Of a stretch of 64,000 nucleotides of DNA, positions 41,750-50,815 are shown piece by piece (the stretch's first letter is position 1; the number at the start of each line of letters is the position of its first letter). Source of the DNA: CATOSD01 sp965226695 (GTDB taxonomy: Bacteria; Chloroflexota; Dehalococcoidia; Lucifugimonadales; CATOSD01); contig OZ245405.1 in the NCBI GenBank assembly GCA_965226695.1, positions 558,001 to 622,000 of the forward strand, read 5' to 3'. The notes under the pieces are model-generated. The model did no database searches. It was not told the DNA's origin and saw only the letters and a program-made list of their open reading frames with translations. Made by a program: the position numbers and the translations under genes.

Positions 41750-42175
41750 ATGTCAATTCGACTTGAGATAGTTACCGTGGAGCGTCAGGTTTACGCCGAA
41801 GACGTGGACATTGTGGTCGCGCCCGGCATCGACGGCGAGCTGGGGATACTTCCGCGTCACGCGCCCCTGCTCACGGTGCTCAGGCCCGGGGAGATCATGG
41901 TACGGCAGGACGGCGAGGAGAGCATAATCGCCGTCAGCAGCGGCTTTCTCGAGGTGCTGGGCGACCGGGTGATCGTGCTTGCCGACACCGCCGAGCGCGC
42001 CGATGAGATCGACATCAAACGCGCCGAGGAGGCCCTGAAGCGCGCCGAAGAGCGGGTCACCGCCGCAGTGTCGGATGTAGACCTCGAGCGCGCCCTGGCG
42101 TCCATACGCCGCTCGCAGGCGCGCATCAGGGTGGCGAGAAGAAGGCGGCCTCGCCGCGGTGCGCCGCCGGGGTAG
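41750..42175 (+). CDS. atpC: F0F1 ATP synthase subunit epsilon
   Basis: A 141-residue rotor subunit. The beta sandwich (VTVERQVYAEDVDIVVAPGIDGELGILPRHAPLLTVLRPG) is the epsilon signature, and the C-terminal two-helix part (KRAEEALKRAEERVT; ALASIRRSQARIRVARRRR) can regulate ATP hydrolysis. It ends the operon. Confidence 0.95.
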   Translation: MSIRLEIVTVERQVYAEDVDIVVAPGIDGELGILPRHAPLLTVLRPGEIMVRQDGEESIIAVSSGFLEVLGDRVIVLADTAERADEIDIKRAEEALKRAEERVTAAVSDVDLERALASIRRSQARIRVARRRRPRRGAPPG

Positions 42176-42232
42176 GCACGCTCCTTGCGGGGGAGATTGT
42201 CGAAATCGGGAGATTATCCTCGAAGGACACGA

Positions 42233-43762
42233 ATGAAACTGACTACGGTAGTCATCTCCCTCCTCGTCGCGATTGCCGTGCTGGGCTGCGGCAACCCGTC
42301 GGCGGAAGCACCCACCGCGACGCCCATTCCGCCGGCGCCTACGGTGCGGGCGATTCTCGAATCGCCCCTACGCTCGCACACACCACCCCCTGATCCATCG
42401 ACGCTCACTTCCACGCCTTCGCCCGCTACACCGACAATCACGGCAACCCCTTCACGCACTCCCACGCCGACGCCCGTCGCTACCACCGTCGGTCCATCGG
42501 CCACTCCGACAGCGTGGACGCCGCCGCCCACGCCTGTGCCGCCGAGGCCAGTCCTGTTCAGGGGCAGGGTGTGGCAGCGCGCGGTTATGCTCGCCGAGGA
42601 GCTGAGTCCCAGGGAGAGCGCGACAGACGAGGAACGCGAGGCTGCGCTCTTTTTCGCCGACGAGTTCTCGAACTGGGGCTACGACGTCGAAATCCAGGAG
42701 TTCGACGCCGTTCAGTTCAGTGTGCTGACGTCTAATGTGATAGGCCCCGAGGTCAGATATGTTCGCTGGCTGGACGGCGGCTCCTTAGTGTTCAGTTTGC
42801 CTCTGGACGCAGCGTCGCTCGGTGGGCAAGGGGCCGTGGCGCGTGGCTCGTTGACGTTCGCCGGCTCGGTCTCCCACGGCGACTTGGCGGCCGCAGATCT
42901 CGCTGGCAAGTTCGCGCTCGTCGAGCGGGGCGAACTGCCTCTCGCCGAGCAGGTGGATGCCGTCGCGCGGGTGGGAGCCGAAGCCGCCATCGTCTTCAAC
43001 GACATCCCGGGCGACGAGTACTTCTGGGAGAGGCTGTTCCGAAGTGTGTCAATCCCAGTCATCGGCATAACGCGCAACCAGGGTCTTCGTCTGTTCCAGG
43101 TGGTGGAGTCGGGGGTGGACGTCGAGGTGGAAGTGGTCACGCTGGCCCAGGACGCGCAACCGTCCAGGAATGTCATCGCCGAACTGAACAACGACCTGGA
43201 TGGCGACCGCGTCGTGGTCATAGGCGCTCACCTGGACACGACGCCGTTAACCCAAGGCGCGAACGACAACGGCAGCGGCCTTGCGGCGGTCTTCATAGTG
43301 GCGCAGGAGCTGGCCGACGACGCGCTGCCGTTCGACCTGCGCTTCGTGCTCTTCGGGGCAGAAGAGACGGGGCTGAACGGCAGCTATCACTACGTCCGGG
43401 AGCTGACGCTGGCGGACAGGTCGCGCATCGCCGCCATGATAAACCTGGACTCGATAGGGACGGGCAACCTGTCGGCGACTGGCTCAGAGAGCCTGTTGAG
43501 CATGGCGAACGAGGCCGCCCGCGCGATAGGAATAGGCGTCGCGTCTTCGGTCGCCGGAGCGTCGTTGGGGTCCGACCACGTGGCTTTCCTGGCCGCTGGC
43601 GTGCCGGCGCTCTTCATCTACGCCGATAACCTCCCCTTCATCAACTCGCCGGAAGACACCCTCGATCACGTGCATGCCCCGCCGATGGCAGGGGCGGTTT
43701 CCGTCGCGCTGGGGATAATCCAGCACCTTGCCTACGATGCTCAGTCCAGCTCGCGCAGGTAG
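42233..43762 (+). CDS. M28-family zinc aminopeptidase-like lipoprotein with PA domain
   Basis: A 509-residue lipoprotein: signal VVISLLVAIAVLGCGNPS with Cys at about 20, a Pro/Thr linker of about 80 residues, a PA (protease-associated) domain (GSVSHGDLAAADLAGKFALV; EAAIVFNDIPGD), then the M28 domain with VVVIGAHLDTTPLTQGANDNGSGLAA (zinc His-Asp), FVLFGAEETGLNGSYHYV (Glu-Glu) and LPFINSPEDTLDH. The ATG follows GAAGGA. Exported peptide degradation is expected. Its 3' end overlaps rex by 22 bp, tail to tail. Confidence 0.9.
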   Translation: MKLTTVVISLLVAIAVLGCGNPSAEAPTATPIPPAPTVRAILESPLRSHTPPPDPSTLTSTPSPATPTITATPSRTPTPTPVATTVGPSATPTAWTPPPTPVPPRPVLFRGRVWQRAVMLAEELSPRESATDEEREAALFFADEFSNWGYDVEIQEFDAVQFSVLTSNVIGPEVRYVRWLDGGSLVFSLPLDAASLGGQGAVARGSLTFAGSVSHGDLAAADLAGKFALVERGELPLAEQVDAVARVGAEAAIVFNDIPGDEYFWERLFRSVSIPVIGITRNQGLRLFQVVESGVDVEVEVVTLAQDAQPSRNVIAELNNDLDGDRVVVIGAHLDTTPLTQGANDNGSGLAAVFIVAQELADDALPFDLRFVLFGAEETGLNGSYHYVRELTLADRSRIAAMINLDSIGTGNLSATGSESLLSMANEAARAIGIGVASSVAGASLGSDHVAFLAAGVPALFIYADNLPFINSPEDTLDHVHAPPMAGAVSVALGIIQHLAYDAQSSSRR

Positions 43763-44370
43763 AAGGTCATCGACTGCAGCGCGAGCACGGGGTCTATGTT
43801 GCGAATCACCACGTGCATCGACACCTGCGGGGCTATGGGCGCGTAGTTGAGAATGCCCTGGACGCCGCTGTCGATGAGCTGATCGATCACCGACTGCGCC
43901 TCCGCAGCGGGCACCGCCACAATGCCGATGGCTATGTTGTCGCGCTCGACTACCTCGCTGAGCGCCGACATGGGCTGAACGCGCAGGCCGCCCACCACTC
44001 CGCCCACCTGGCGCGAGTCGCTGTCGAACACCGCGCGCATTCTGAACCCTTCCGGCGCGAATCCCGGGTAGTTTATGATGGCCCGTCCCAGCCTGCCTAC
44101 GCCAACGAGGCAGGCGTCCCACTCCTGGTTCAGGCCGAGAATCTGCCGCAGTTCCTCTAGCAGAAAGTGCACGTCGTAGCCCCTGCCCTGCTTGCCGAAC
44201 CTGCCGAAATAGCTGAGGTCCTTCCTGATCTGGGCGGGAGTCATCTGCAATCTGTGGCCGAGCTGTTGCGAACTTACGACGGAAATGCCCTCGTTGAGAA
44301 GCTGCGTCAAGGCTCGCACGTACATGGGCAGCCTGATAACGACTACTTCGGGGGCTTCGGCTGAATTCAT
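43741..44370 (-). CDS. rex: redox-sensing transcriptional repressor Rex
   Basis: A 209-residue NADH/NAD sensor. The winged helix (RLPMYVRALTQLLNEGISVV, SSQQLGHRLQMTPAQIRKDL, SYFGRFGKQGRGYDV) and the Rossmann fold (LVGVGRLGRAIINYPGF, at about residues 89-105) match Rex throughout, ending with the swapped helix (VLALQSMTFYLRELD). It normally represses anaerobic or respiratory genes when NADH is low. No clear TTGTGA-N6-TCACAA site is seen upstream of itself or of the atp operon. Confidence 0.95.
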   Translation of the reverse strand: MNSAEAPEVVVIRLPMYVRALTQLLNEGISVVSSQQLGHRLQMTPAQIRKDLSYFGRFGKQGRGYDVHFLLEELRQILGLNQEWDACLVGVGRLGRAIINYPGFAPEGFRMRAVFDSDSRQVGGVVGGLRVQPMSALSEVVERDNIAIGIVAVPAAEAQSVIDQLIDSGVQGILNYAPIAPQVSMHVVIRNIDPVLALQSMTFYLRELD

Positions 44371-44590
44371 GAGAACAGTCTACGGGAGGCCAACGCCGTC
44401 CTCCACCCCTCCGCCAATTCCGCGCCGGCGCGGCAGCGAGAGTGATTCGGCGCAATTGTACTTGCTTGGTGGGATGTAGGCAACCGCGCCGGGTTGGGCG
44501 GGAGGTGCAAGGCCGACGGGTGAGATTCGGCCGGACTGTGGTATGATTTGTGCTCAAGCCAAGCCGTTTAGCTCCCGAACGGAGGCGCAC

Positions 44591-45685
44591 ATGACCACTG
44601 AGGAACGACTGCAGTCCCTGTACGCCAAGATGGAAAACCTGTCGACCCGCAGCGTGGGTTACCCTGTCAACCAGGACTTCGACTATTCTGAGCTACTGCC
44701 CTTCATGGAGTTCAGCATCAACAACGTGGGCGACCCCTTCCACGAGAGCAACTTCACCATGAACACCCACGAGTTCGAGCGCGAAGTCATCGGTATCTTC
44801 TCCGACCTCATGCACATTCCGCGCGAGAACTCCTGGGGCTACGTCACCTCCGGCGGCACCGAGGGCAACATGTACGGCCTGTACCTGGCGCGCGCCCTGT
44901 TCCCCGACGGCATCGTCTACTATTCCGAGGATACTCACTACAGCGTCGTGAAGATAATGAGTCTGCTCAACGCGCGCAACATCATGGTCAAGAGCCAGGA
45001 CAGCGGCGAGGTGGACTACGATGACCTGTACGAGGCAGTGCGGGTCAATCGCGACGTGCCCGCCATAATCGTCGTCAACGTCGGCACCACCATGAAGGGC
45101 GCCGTAGACGACGTGAGCAGGGTGCGGGACATGCTGGACGACCTCGCGGTCAACCGGCGCTACATCCATGCCGATGCGGCGCTGAGCGGTATGATCCTGC
45201 CCTTCGTGGACGACCCGCAGGCCTATGGATTCGACGCCGGCATCGACAGCCTGGCCATCAGCGGCCACAAGATGATCGGCTCGCCCGTGCCGTGCGGCGT
45301 CGCGCTCACGAAGCGCGAGTACGTGGCGCGTGTCGCCCGTTCGGTCGAATACGTCGGCGTGCTCGACACCACCCTCACCGGCTCGCGCAGCGCCCTGGCC
45401 CCGCTCATCATGTGGTATGCCTTCCAGAAGCACGGGCTGGAAGGCTACAGGCGCATAGTCGGCAGATGCCTCGAGACCGCCGAGTACGGGGTAACCCGCT
45501 TCAACGACAGCGGCATGCCGGCCTGGCGCAACAGGAACTCGGTGACCGTGGTGTTCCCCCGCCCCTCTGCGGAAACCGTCAGCAAGTGGGCTCTGGCTCC
45601 CTACGAAAACATTGCCCATCTCATCGCGATGCCAAACGTGACCCGCGAGAAGATAGACGCGGTCGTGGACGACTGCCTCAGCTAG
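44591..45685 (+). CDS. PLP-dependent group II decarboxylase (histidine decarboxylase-like)
   Basis: A 364-residue enzyme starting at ATG behind GGAGG. NVGDPFHESNFTMNTHEFER, GYVTSGGTEGNMYGLYLARA, and the PLP lysine in SISGHKMIGSPVPCGVAL (about residues 222-238; seen as LAISGHKMIGSP) are close to PLP-type histidine decarboxylases, which make histamine and CO2. Substrate assignment is by similarity from memory; other amino acids are possible. The ACT-domain gene follows 32 bases later. A TATGAT at 44542-44547 could be the -10. Confidence 0.8.
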   Translation: MTTEERLQSLYAKMENLSTRSVGYPVNQDFDYSELLPFMEFSINNVGDPFHESNFTMNTHEFEREVIGIFSDLMHIPRENSWGYVTSGGTEGNMYGLYLARALFPDGIVYYSEDTHYSVVKIMSLLNARNIMVKSQDSGEVDYDDLYEAVRVNRDVPAIIVVNVGTTMKGAVDDVSRVRDMLDDLAVNRRYIHADAALSGMILPFVDDPQAYGFDAGIDSLAISGHKMIGSPVPCGVALTKREYVARVARSVEYVGVLDTTLTGSRSALAPLIMWYAFQKHGLEGYRRIVGRCLETAEYGVTRFNDSGMPAWRNRNSVTVVFPRPSAETVSKWALAPYENIAHLIAMPNVTREKIDAVVDDCLS

Positions 45686-45717
45686 CGGGCGCGGCCCGCG
45701 CACGGGAGGAGACCCGA

Positions 45718-46110
45718 ATGACCAGGATTGTGATAATGGCAAGAAACGAAGTCGGCGTCATCGCGGACATTAGCCGGGCGCTGGCCGACGCCGATATCAA
45801 CATCGAGACCATAAGCGCGAAGGCCCTGGGCGACAAGGGCGTCATCACACTCTCGACGGACGACGACGACGGCGCGCTCCGAGTGCTGACAGATGCCGAC
45901 TTCAAGGCTGCCGCGGACGACTCGCTGATGCTGAGCCTGCGTGACGAGCCAGGCGCCCTCGCCAGGGTCACGGAGCGGTTCAAGGAGGGCGGCGTCAACA
46001 TTCAGAGCCTGCACATTCTCGACCGCCGCGATGGACATAGCACCATTGTCGTTTCCACCGACGACCGCGCAAAGGCCGAGTCGCTTGTCGACCCCGACAG
46101 CATCATCTAG
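45718..46110 (+). CDS. tandem ACT-domain protein
   Basis: A 130-residue protein with two ACT folds: IVIMARNEVGVIADISRALADADINIETISA (1-35) and LSLRDEPGALARVTERFKEG then VNIQSLHIL (about 72-105). ACT dimers bind amino acids. Starts at ATG seven bases after GGAGGAG. Lying just after an amino acid decarboxylase, it may sense the substrate or product, but this is inference. Confidence 0.85.
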   Translation: MTRIVIMARNEVGVIADISRALADADINIETISAKALGDKGVITLSTDDDDGALRVLTDADFKAAADDSLMLSLRDEPGALARVTERFKEGGVNIQSLHILDRRDGHSTIVVSTDDRAKAESLVDPDSII

Positions 46111-46171
46111 CCGGGGCTTGCGCGCGTAAGGGTCGGGCCGGGGGCAACCCCGCGTTTGACTTCTCAGGGCA

Positions 46172-46414
46172 TTCCTATTAAGCTTTAGCCATCAACCCTC
46201 AATAACTAACTTTGGTATTGAGGGTTGATGAATTAGCTCGACAATCGATCTTCCTAATAAAGCTTTAGCTGCTAACTCTCAATGACTAACTGCGGTATTG
46301 AGGGTTGATGAATTAGCTCGACAATCGATCTTCCCAATTAAGCTTTAGCTGCTAACCCTCAATGACTAACTATGGTATTGAGGGTTGATGAATTAGCTCG
46401 ACAATCGATCTTCC
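46172..46414. repeat. three tandem 80-bp repeats with internal hairpin
   Basis: Units at 46172-46250, 46251-46330 and 46331-46410, followed by a partial TTCC. Each has AAGCTTTAGC, a 13-bp stem (unit 1: ATCAACCCTCAAT / ATTGAGGGTTGAT, 46191-46203 and 46217-46229, loop 13), then GAATTAGCTCGACAATCGAT. The right arm is constant and the left arm varies (GCTAACTCTCAAT in unit 2, GCTAACCCTCAAT in unit 3). AT-rich against a high-GC background. The array ends 15 bp before the fic start codon. Confidence 0.9.
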
Positions 46415-46428
46415 AGGTGTAATCTGTC

Positions 46429-47595
46429 GTGAAGCGTGGAGAGGCTGGCCGCTACCAGGTTGCCGACTTCGGCGGCGAAGAAGTGCGTGCTTTCATACCG
46501 GCGTCGCTGCCGCCGGACCCGCCCATAGCGCTGGAAGGCGGGTTGCAGCAGCTATTGGAAGAGGCGTTGCTCGCGCTGGGTCGGCTCGACAGCGTTACGC
46601 AGTTGTTGCCGAACCCCCTCCTGTTCATCTACAACTACGTTCGCAAGGAGGCGGTCCTCTCGTCGCAGATAGAGGGGGCGCAGTCGTCGCTCTCTGACCT
46701 GTTGTTGTTTGAACACGGCCAGGCTCCTGGCGCTCCTGTCGCCGACGTTGTGGAAGTGTCGAACTACGTATCTGCCCTCAACCATGGGATTGAGCGGCTG
46801 CGCGGCGGCTTCCCGCTTTCGAACCGGCTGATCCGGGAGATTCACTCAGTGCTGTTATCGCGCGGACGAGGCAGCAACAAGTCTCCGGGCGAGTTCCGCA
46901 CCTCTCAGAACTGGATTGGCGGCACACGCCCCGGCAATGCCACCTACGTACCGCCGCCGCATACGGAGGTGATGAACTGCATGGGAGCATTGGAGAGCTT
47001 CCTGCACGCCAGGGAGGACGGCCTTCCCATACTGACTCGCGCGGGGATGGCCCACGTGCAGTTTGAGGGCATTCACCCGTTTCTGGATGGCAACGGTCGC
47101 GTGGGACGGCTTCTCATCACCCTTCTGCTCTGCGACGCGGGAGTTTTGGGCCAGCCGCTTCTGTATCTAAGCTTGTATCTCAAGCGGCATCGCCTGGCCT
47201 ATTACGATCTGCTCGACGAAGTGCGTCACACTGGTGACTGGGAAAGGTGGCTTGCCTTCTTCTTCGAGGGCGTGCGGGAGACGGCCCAGGGCGCTGTGGC
47301 GACGACTCGGCAGCTGCTGGACGTGTTCGAAGAGGACCGAGCGAGCATCACACTGCACGGAGCGCGCCGAGTCGGTTCCGCCCTGCAGATACACCAAGCA
47401 TTGACATCGCACCCGCTGCTATCGCTATCGGACGCGCAGAAGGAGACAGGGCTGACGTTTCCCGGCGCTACTTCGGGAATGAATCTGCTGGTCGAGCTGG
47501 GAATAGCGCGCGAGATTACGGGCCGTCGTCGAAACCGATTGTTTGCCTACGACCGCTACCTCAACGTTCTGAGCGAGGGAACCGAGCCCCTGTAG
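46429..47595 (+). CDS. Fic family AMP-transferase-like protein, intact
   Basis: A 388-residue protein. The N-terminal AGRYQVADFGGEEVRAFIPA and PPDPPIA, the inhibitory helix VLSSQIEGAQS, the catalytic loop HPFLDGNGRVGRLLI (His 216 region) and a C-terminal winged helix (SDAQKETGLTFPGATSGMNL) form the Fic/DOC class found in many bacteria. It should AMPylate a target, autoinhibited by the SxxxEG helix. Starts at GTG after AGGTGTAAT. A second, amber-broken copy is at 20897-22066. Confidence 0.9.
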   Translation: MKRGEAGRYQVADFGGEEVRAFIPASLPPDPPIALEGGLQQLLEEALLALGRLDSVTQLLPNPLLFIYNYVRKEAVLSSQIEGAQSSLSDLLLFEHGQAPGAPVADVVEVSNYVSALNHGIERLRGGFPLSNRLIREIHSVLLSRGRGSNKSPGEFRTSQNWIGGTRPGNATYVPPPHTEVMNCMGALESFLHAREDGLPILTRAGMAHVQFEGIHPFLDGNGRVGRLLITLLLCDAGVLGQPLLYLSLYLKRHRLAYYDLLDEVRHTGDWERWLAFFFEGVRETAQGAVATTRQLLDVFEEDRASITLHGARRVGSALQIHQALTSHPLLSLSDAQKETGLTFPGATSGMNLLVELGIAREITGRRRNRLFAYDRYLNVLSEGTEPL

Positions 47596-47680
47596 CCGGG
47601 CGGTCGCGTTGAAAGCCGCACACTGGACTGATACGTTAGAGTTGTAACCCAGACTGATCTTGATGGAGACTGGACGGCAA

Positions 47681-48667
47681 ATGGACGACATAACCGACGT
47701 GCCCGGCATTCGGGTCGGGCACTATACCAACGCGGAGGCCGCCACCGGCTGCACGGTGGTGTTGTGCGAGGGGGGCGCCGTAGGCGGCGTGGACGTTCGC
47801 GGCTCGTCCCCCGGCACCCGCGAGACGGATCTGCTGCGCCCAATGAACAACGTAAGCGAGGCGCAGGCCGTGCTGCTGAGCGGAGGCAGCGCGTTCGGGC
47901 TGAACGCGGCCGCGGGCGTGGTGCGCTACCTGGAGGAGCGCGGCGTGGGTTATCCCGTGGGCGAGGGCATCGTGGTGCCCATAGTGCCGGCGGCTATCCT
48001 CTTCGACCTGCGGCTAATTACGCATCGCACGCGGCCCGGCCCGGATGACGGCTACGCGGCCTGCCTGCGCGCGACGTCCGGGCGCGTGGCGGAAGGCAGC
48101 GTCGGCGCGGGTACCGGCGCGACAGTGGCGAAGGCGCTGGGGCAGCCGCGTTCCATCAAGGGCGGCATCGGCACCTCGAGCCTGGACCTGGGCGGCGGCG
48201 TGATTGCCGGCGCTATCGTCGCGGTGAACTCCGTCGGCGGAGTCTACGACGTCGACACCGGCGGCCTCGTGGCGGGCCCGCGGGCTGAAGACGGCGTCAC
48301 CATGCTCGAGTCGCTATCGCTGATAACCACGCCCGGCTACAGCCGCGCGCCGCCGCCCGCCGCCACCAACACCACCATAGGCGTGGTGGCTACCAACGCG
48401 CGGCTCACCAAGGAGCAGGCCAACAAGCTCGCGTCGGTCGCGCACGACGGCTTGGCACTGGCGGTGAGGCCGGCTCACACGATGAGCGACGGCGACACCC
48501 TGTTCGCGTTGGCTACCGGTACCGCGGAGGGCGCGCCGGACATGTACCGGCTCTGCGCGGCGGTCGCGCTGTGTACCGCAAGGGCCATCGCCAACGGCGT
48601 GCGCGCCGCGAGCGGACTGGGCGGCGTGCCGAGCGTCGGGGAGTTGGGCGTCAGTGGCGTGGTCTAA
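47681..48667 (+). CDS. P1 family peptidase (DmpA/aminopeptidase-like)
   Basis: About 328 residues beginning DDITDVPGIRVGHYTNAEAA, the P1 family start; ATG at 47663 is an alternative. Nucleophilic Ser in ATNTTIGVVATNARL, where the P1 autocleavage site lies, GSAFGLNAAAGVVRYLEERG and SSLDLGGGVIAGAIVAVNSV fit. These self-processing Ntn-like hydrolases remove N-terminal or D-amino acids from peptides. The DUF2520 gene overlaps its end. Confidence 0.9.
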   Translation: MDDITDVPGIRVGHYTNAEAATGCTVVLCEGGAVGGVDVRGSSPGTRETDLLRPMNNVSEAQAVLLSGGSAFGLNAAAGVVRYLEERGVGYPVGEGIVVPIVPAAILFDLRLITHRTRPGPDDGYAACLRATSGRVAEGSVGAGTGATVAKALGQPRSIKGGIGTSSLDLGGGVIAGAIVAVNSVGGVYDVDTGGLVAGPRAEDGVTMLESLSLITTPGYSRAPPPAATNTTIGVVATNARLTKEQANKLASVAHDGLALAVRPAHTMSDGDTLFALATGTAEGAPDMYRLCAAVALCTARAIANGVRAASGLGGVPSVGELGVSGVV

Positions 48668-49571
48668 GCGGGACACGCGGCTGGCGTTCGTCGGGTCCGG
48701 CGTGGTCGGCGGCTCGCTGGCGGCGGCGCTCAGCCGGGCCGGCTACAGCGTGGCGGCGTGCGCCAGCCGGACGTTCGCGTCGGCCCGGGAGCTGGCGCGC
48801 TGGGCCGAAGGATGCGTGGCCTATGAATCGCCCCAGCAGGCGGCGGACGCCGCTGACTTCGTGTTCCTGACCACTCCGGACGACGCGATACCGGCGGTGG
48901 CAGGGTCCATGACCTGGCGCGCCGGGCAGGGCGTGGCCCACTGCTCGGGCGCGGCATCGCTCGACGCCCTCGACGCGGCCGCCGCGCAGGGGGCCGTCCC
49001 GGGCGCCTTTCATCCGCTCCAGGCGGTGTCGTCGATCGAGAACGGGTCCAAGAGCATTCGGGGCATTACGTTTGGCATCGAGGGCGGCGCCGACATGCGC
49101 GACTTTCTGAGCGGCATGGCGAGCGACCTGGGCGCGAACCCTATATTCGTGAGGGCTGAGGACAAGCCGCTGTACCACCTCACGGGCGTGATGATGGGCG
49201 GCTTGCTCACCACGCTGGGCGCGGCAACGGCGACGCTGTGGGAGGAGCTGGGCTACACGCGCGCCGACGGCATTCGGGCGCTCATGCCGATGATGCGGCA
49301 GGTGTCCGTCAACCTGGCGTCGTTGGGTCTGCCCGGCGCGGTAGCCGGACCCTACGCGCGCGGCGACGTTGGCACCGTGAGAAAACACCTGGAGGCGCTC
49401 AGCGAACGCGCGCCGGACGTGCTGCCGCTGTACTGCGAGCTCGCGCTGGCCGGGCTGCCATTCTCGGTGGAGAAGGGCACGCTCAGCGCGGACAGGGCCG
49501 AGGAGATTCGCGTGCTGGTGGAACGATACAAGAGAGGACCGCAGATTGAGAATACTGCTGACGAACGATGA
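48654..49571 (+). CDS. DUF2520 Rossmann-like protein
   Basis: A 305-residue NAD(P)-binding protein: LAFVGSGVVGGSLAAALSRAGY (about 10-31), VFLTTPDDAIPAVAGSM, HCSGAASLDALDAA, GAFHPLQAVSS and, in the C-terminal helical part, KPLYHLTGVMMGGLLTTL. This is the DUF2520/ProC-like family, sometimes linked to pantothenate or 2-oxo acid reduction. GTG start, overlapping the peptidase gene by 14 bases and surE by 26. Confidence 0.85.
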   Translation: MAWSKRDTRLAFVGSGVVGGSLAAALSRAGYSVAACASRTFASARELARWAEGCVAYESPQQAADAADFVFLTTPDDAIPAVAGSMTWRAGQGVAHCSGAASLDALDAAAAQGAVPGAFHPLQAVSSIENGSKSIRGITFGIEGGADMRDFLSGMASDLGANPIFVRAEDKPLYHLTGVMMGGLLTTLGAATATLWEELGYTRADGIRALMPMMRQVSVNLASLGLPGAVAGPYARGDVGTVRKHLEALSERAPDVLPLYCELALAGLPFSVEKGTLSADRAEEIRVLVERYKRGPQIENTADER

Positions 49572-50331
49572 CGGCATAAATGCGCCGGGCCTGTGGAGCG
49601 CCGCCGAGGCGCTGAGCGACTTGGGCGAGCTGACGGTTGTCGCGCCCGACCGCGACCTGAGCGGTATAGGCGCGGCAATGACGCTTACTACGATACTGCG
49701 GGCCGCCGAAGTCGCCTCGCCTATCGAGGGCGTCAAGGCGTACTCGGTTCAGGGCACACCGGGCGACTGCGTGATACTTGCGACGGAGGCGCTCGTGAAG
49801 GAGCCATTCGACCTGGTGGTGTCGGGCATCAACCAGGGGGCGAACTTCGGATTGGACGTCATAAACTCCGGTACTGTCGGCGGCGCGTTCCACGGCTACT
49901 TCCGCAACATACCCTCCATCGCCGTCTCGGTCGCGTCGCTCACAAGCCCGCGTTACGACGCCGCCGCCTGGATCACCCACGCGCTGGGACAGGCGGTGCT
50001 TGCCAGCCCCATGCCCGCGCCGCTGCTGCTGAACGTGAATCTACCGGCCGTCGGCCTCGATGAAATTGAAATGGTGCAGCTTACGCGGCTGGGGCCCAAG
50101 GCCTTCCTTGAAAACGTGGAACGCGGCGGCGACGGGCGGCGCGAGTTCTTTTGGATTCGCCACAACCGATCGATCAACAATCAGCCTGCCGAAGGCACGG
50201 ACCGGTGGGCTGTGCGCAACAAGCGCATCTCGATTACGCCGGTGGACCTGGTGTTCTCCAACGGAGCGCCGGACACCGTGTTCGAATCGATCGCGCAGGG
50301 ACTTACCGAGCAGCTCAAGTCGAGAGAATAG
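49546..50331 (+). CDS. surE: 5'/3'-nucleotidase SurE
   Basis: A 261-residue metal-dependent phosphatase: RILLTNDDGINAPGLWSAAE at the N-terminus (Asp-Asp metal ligands), VQGTPGDCVILA, and SGINQGANFGLDVINSGTVG are invariant SurE motifs. It removes phosphate from nucleoside 5'- and 3'-monophosphates. TTG start inside the upstream gene. Confidence 0.95.
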   Translation: MRILLTNDDGINAPGLWSAAEALSDLGELTVVAPDRDLSGIGAAMTLTTILRAAEVASPIEGVKAYSVQGTPGDCVILATEALVKEPFDLVVSGINQGANFGLDVINSGTVGGAFHGYFRNIPSIAVSVASLTSPRYDAAAWITHALGQAVLASPMPAPLLLNVNLPAVGLDEIEMVQLTRLGPKAFLENVERGGDGRREFFWIRHNRSINNQPAEGTDRWAVRNKRISITPVDLVFSNGAPDTVFESIAQGLTEQLKSRE

Positions 50332-50352
50332 TGTGACCACCGTCAGGAGGGC

Positions 50353-50682
50353 ATGATGATATACGAGCTCAGGGTTTACGAAGCGGCCCCGGGAAAGATG
50401 GCGGCGCTGCAGGCGCGGTTCCGAGACCACACGCTGGAGATTTTCGAGCGCCACGGCATCAAGAACGTGGGCTACTGGACGGCCAGCGTCGGAGACTGGA
50501 ACGACAAGCTGATCTACATCGTGGCGTTCGAGGACGAGGGTCAGCGAGAGCGGGCGTGGGCGGCGTTCCGCGACGATCCGGAGTGGCAGCGGGTGCGGGC
50601 CGAGTCCGAGGTGGACGGCGCGCTGACCACGCGCATCACCAACGCCCTGTGGGCGCCCACGGACTTCTCGCCGCTGCGGTAG
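50353..50682 (+). CDS. NIPSNAP family protein
   Basis: A 109-residue ferredoxin-like alpha-beta barrel: YELRVYEAAPGKMAALQARF, GIKNVGYWTASVGDWN, YIVAFEDEGQRERAWAAFRD and PEWQRVRAES are NIPSNAP hallmarks. Molecular role is not known. ATG after AGGAGGGC. Confidence 0.9.
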   Translation: MMIYELRVYEAAPGKMAALQARFRDHTLEIFERHGIKNVGYWTASVGDWNDKLIYIVAFEDEGQRERAWAAFRDDPEWQRVRAESEVDGALTTRITNALWAPTDFSPLR

Positions 50683-50737
50683 AGGGCTGGCCAAGCGGGC
50701 TGACCCCCTTCCCCCACATGGGGTCGGCGTTGCGCCG

Positions 50738-50765
50738 GTAGGGGCGGGTTTCAAACCTGCCCCTA
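50738..50765. repeat. palindrome GTAGGGGCGGGTTTCAAACC-type
   Basis: 28-base near palindrome, sister of 19980-20000, between the NIPSNAP gene and the metal-binding lipoprotein gene. Confidence 0.7.
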
Positions 50766-50815
50766 CGGTATGCAGGCAGGCGCGCCCGGCCGTGCGGCCG
50801 GGCGCGCTTCGTCTT

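Noticed and set aside
46172..46414. CRISPR array
   Set aside because: Only three units, and the stretches between the constant parts are themselves repeats rather than unique spacers; no cas genes nearby.
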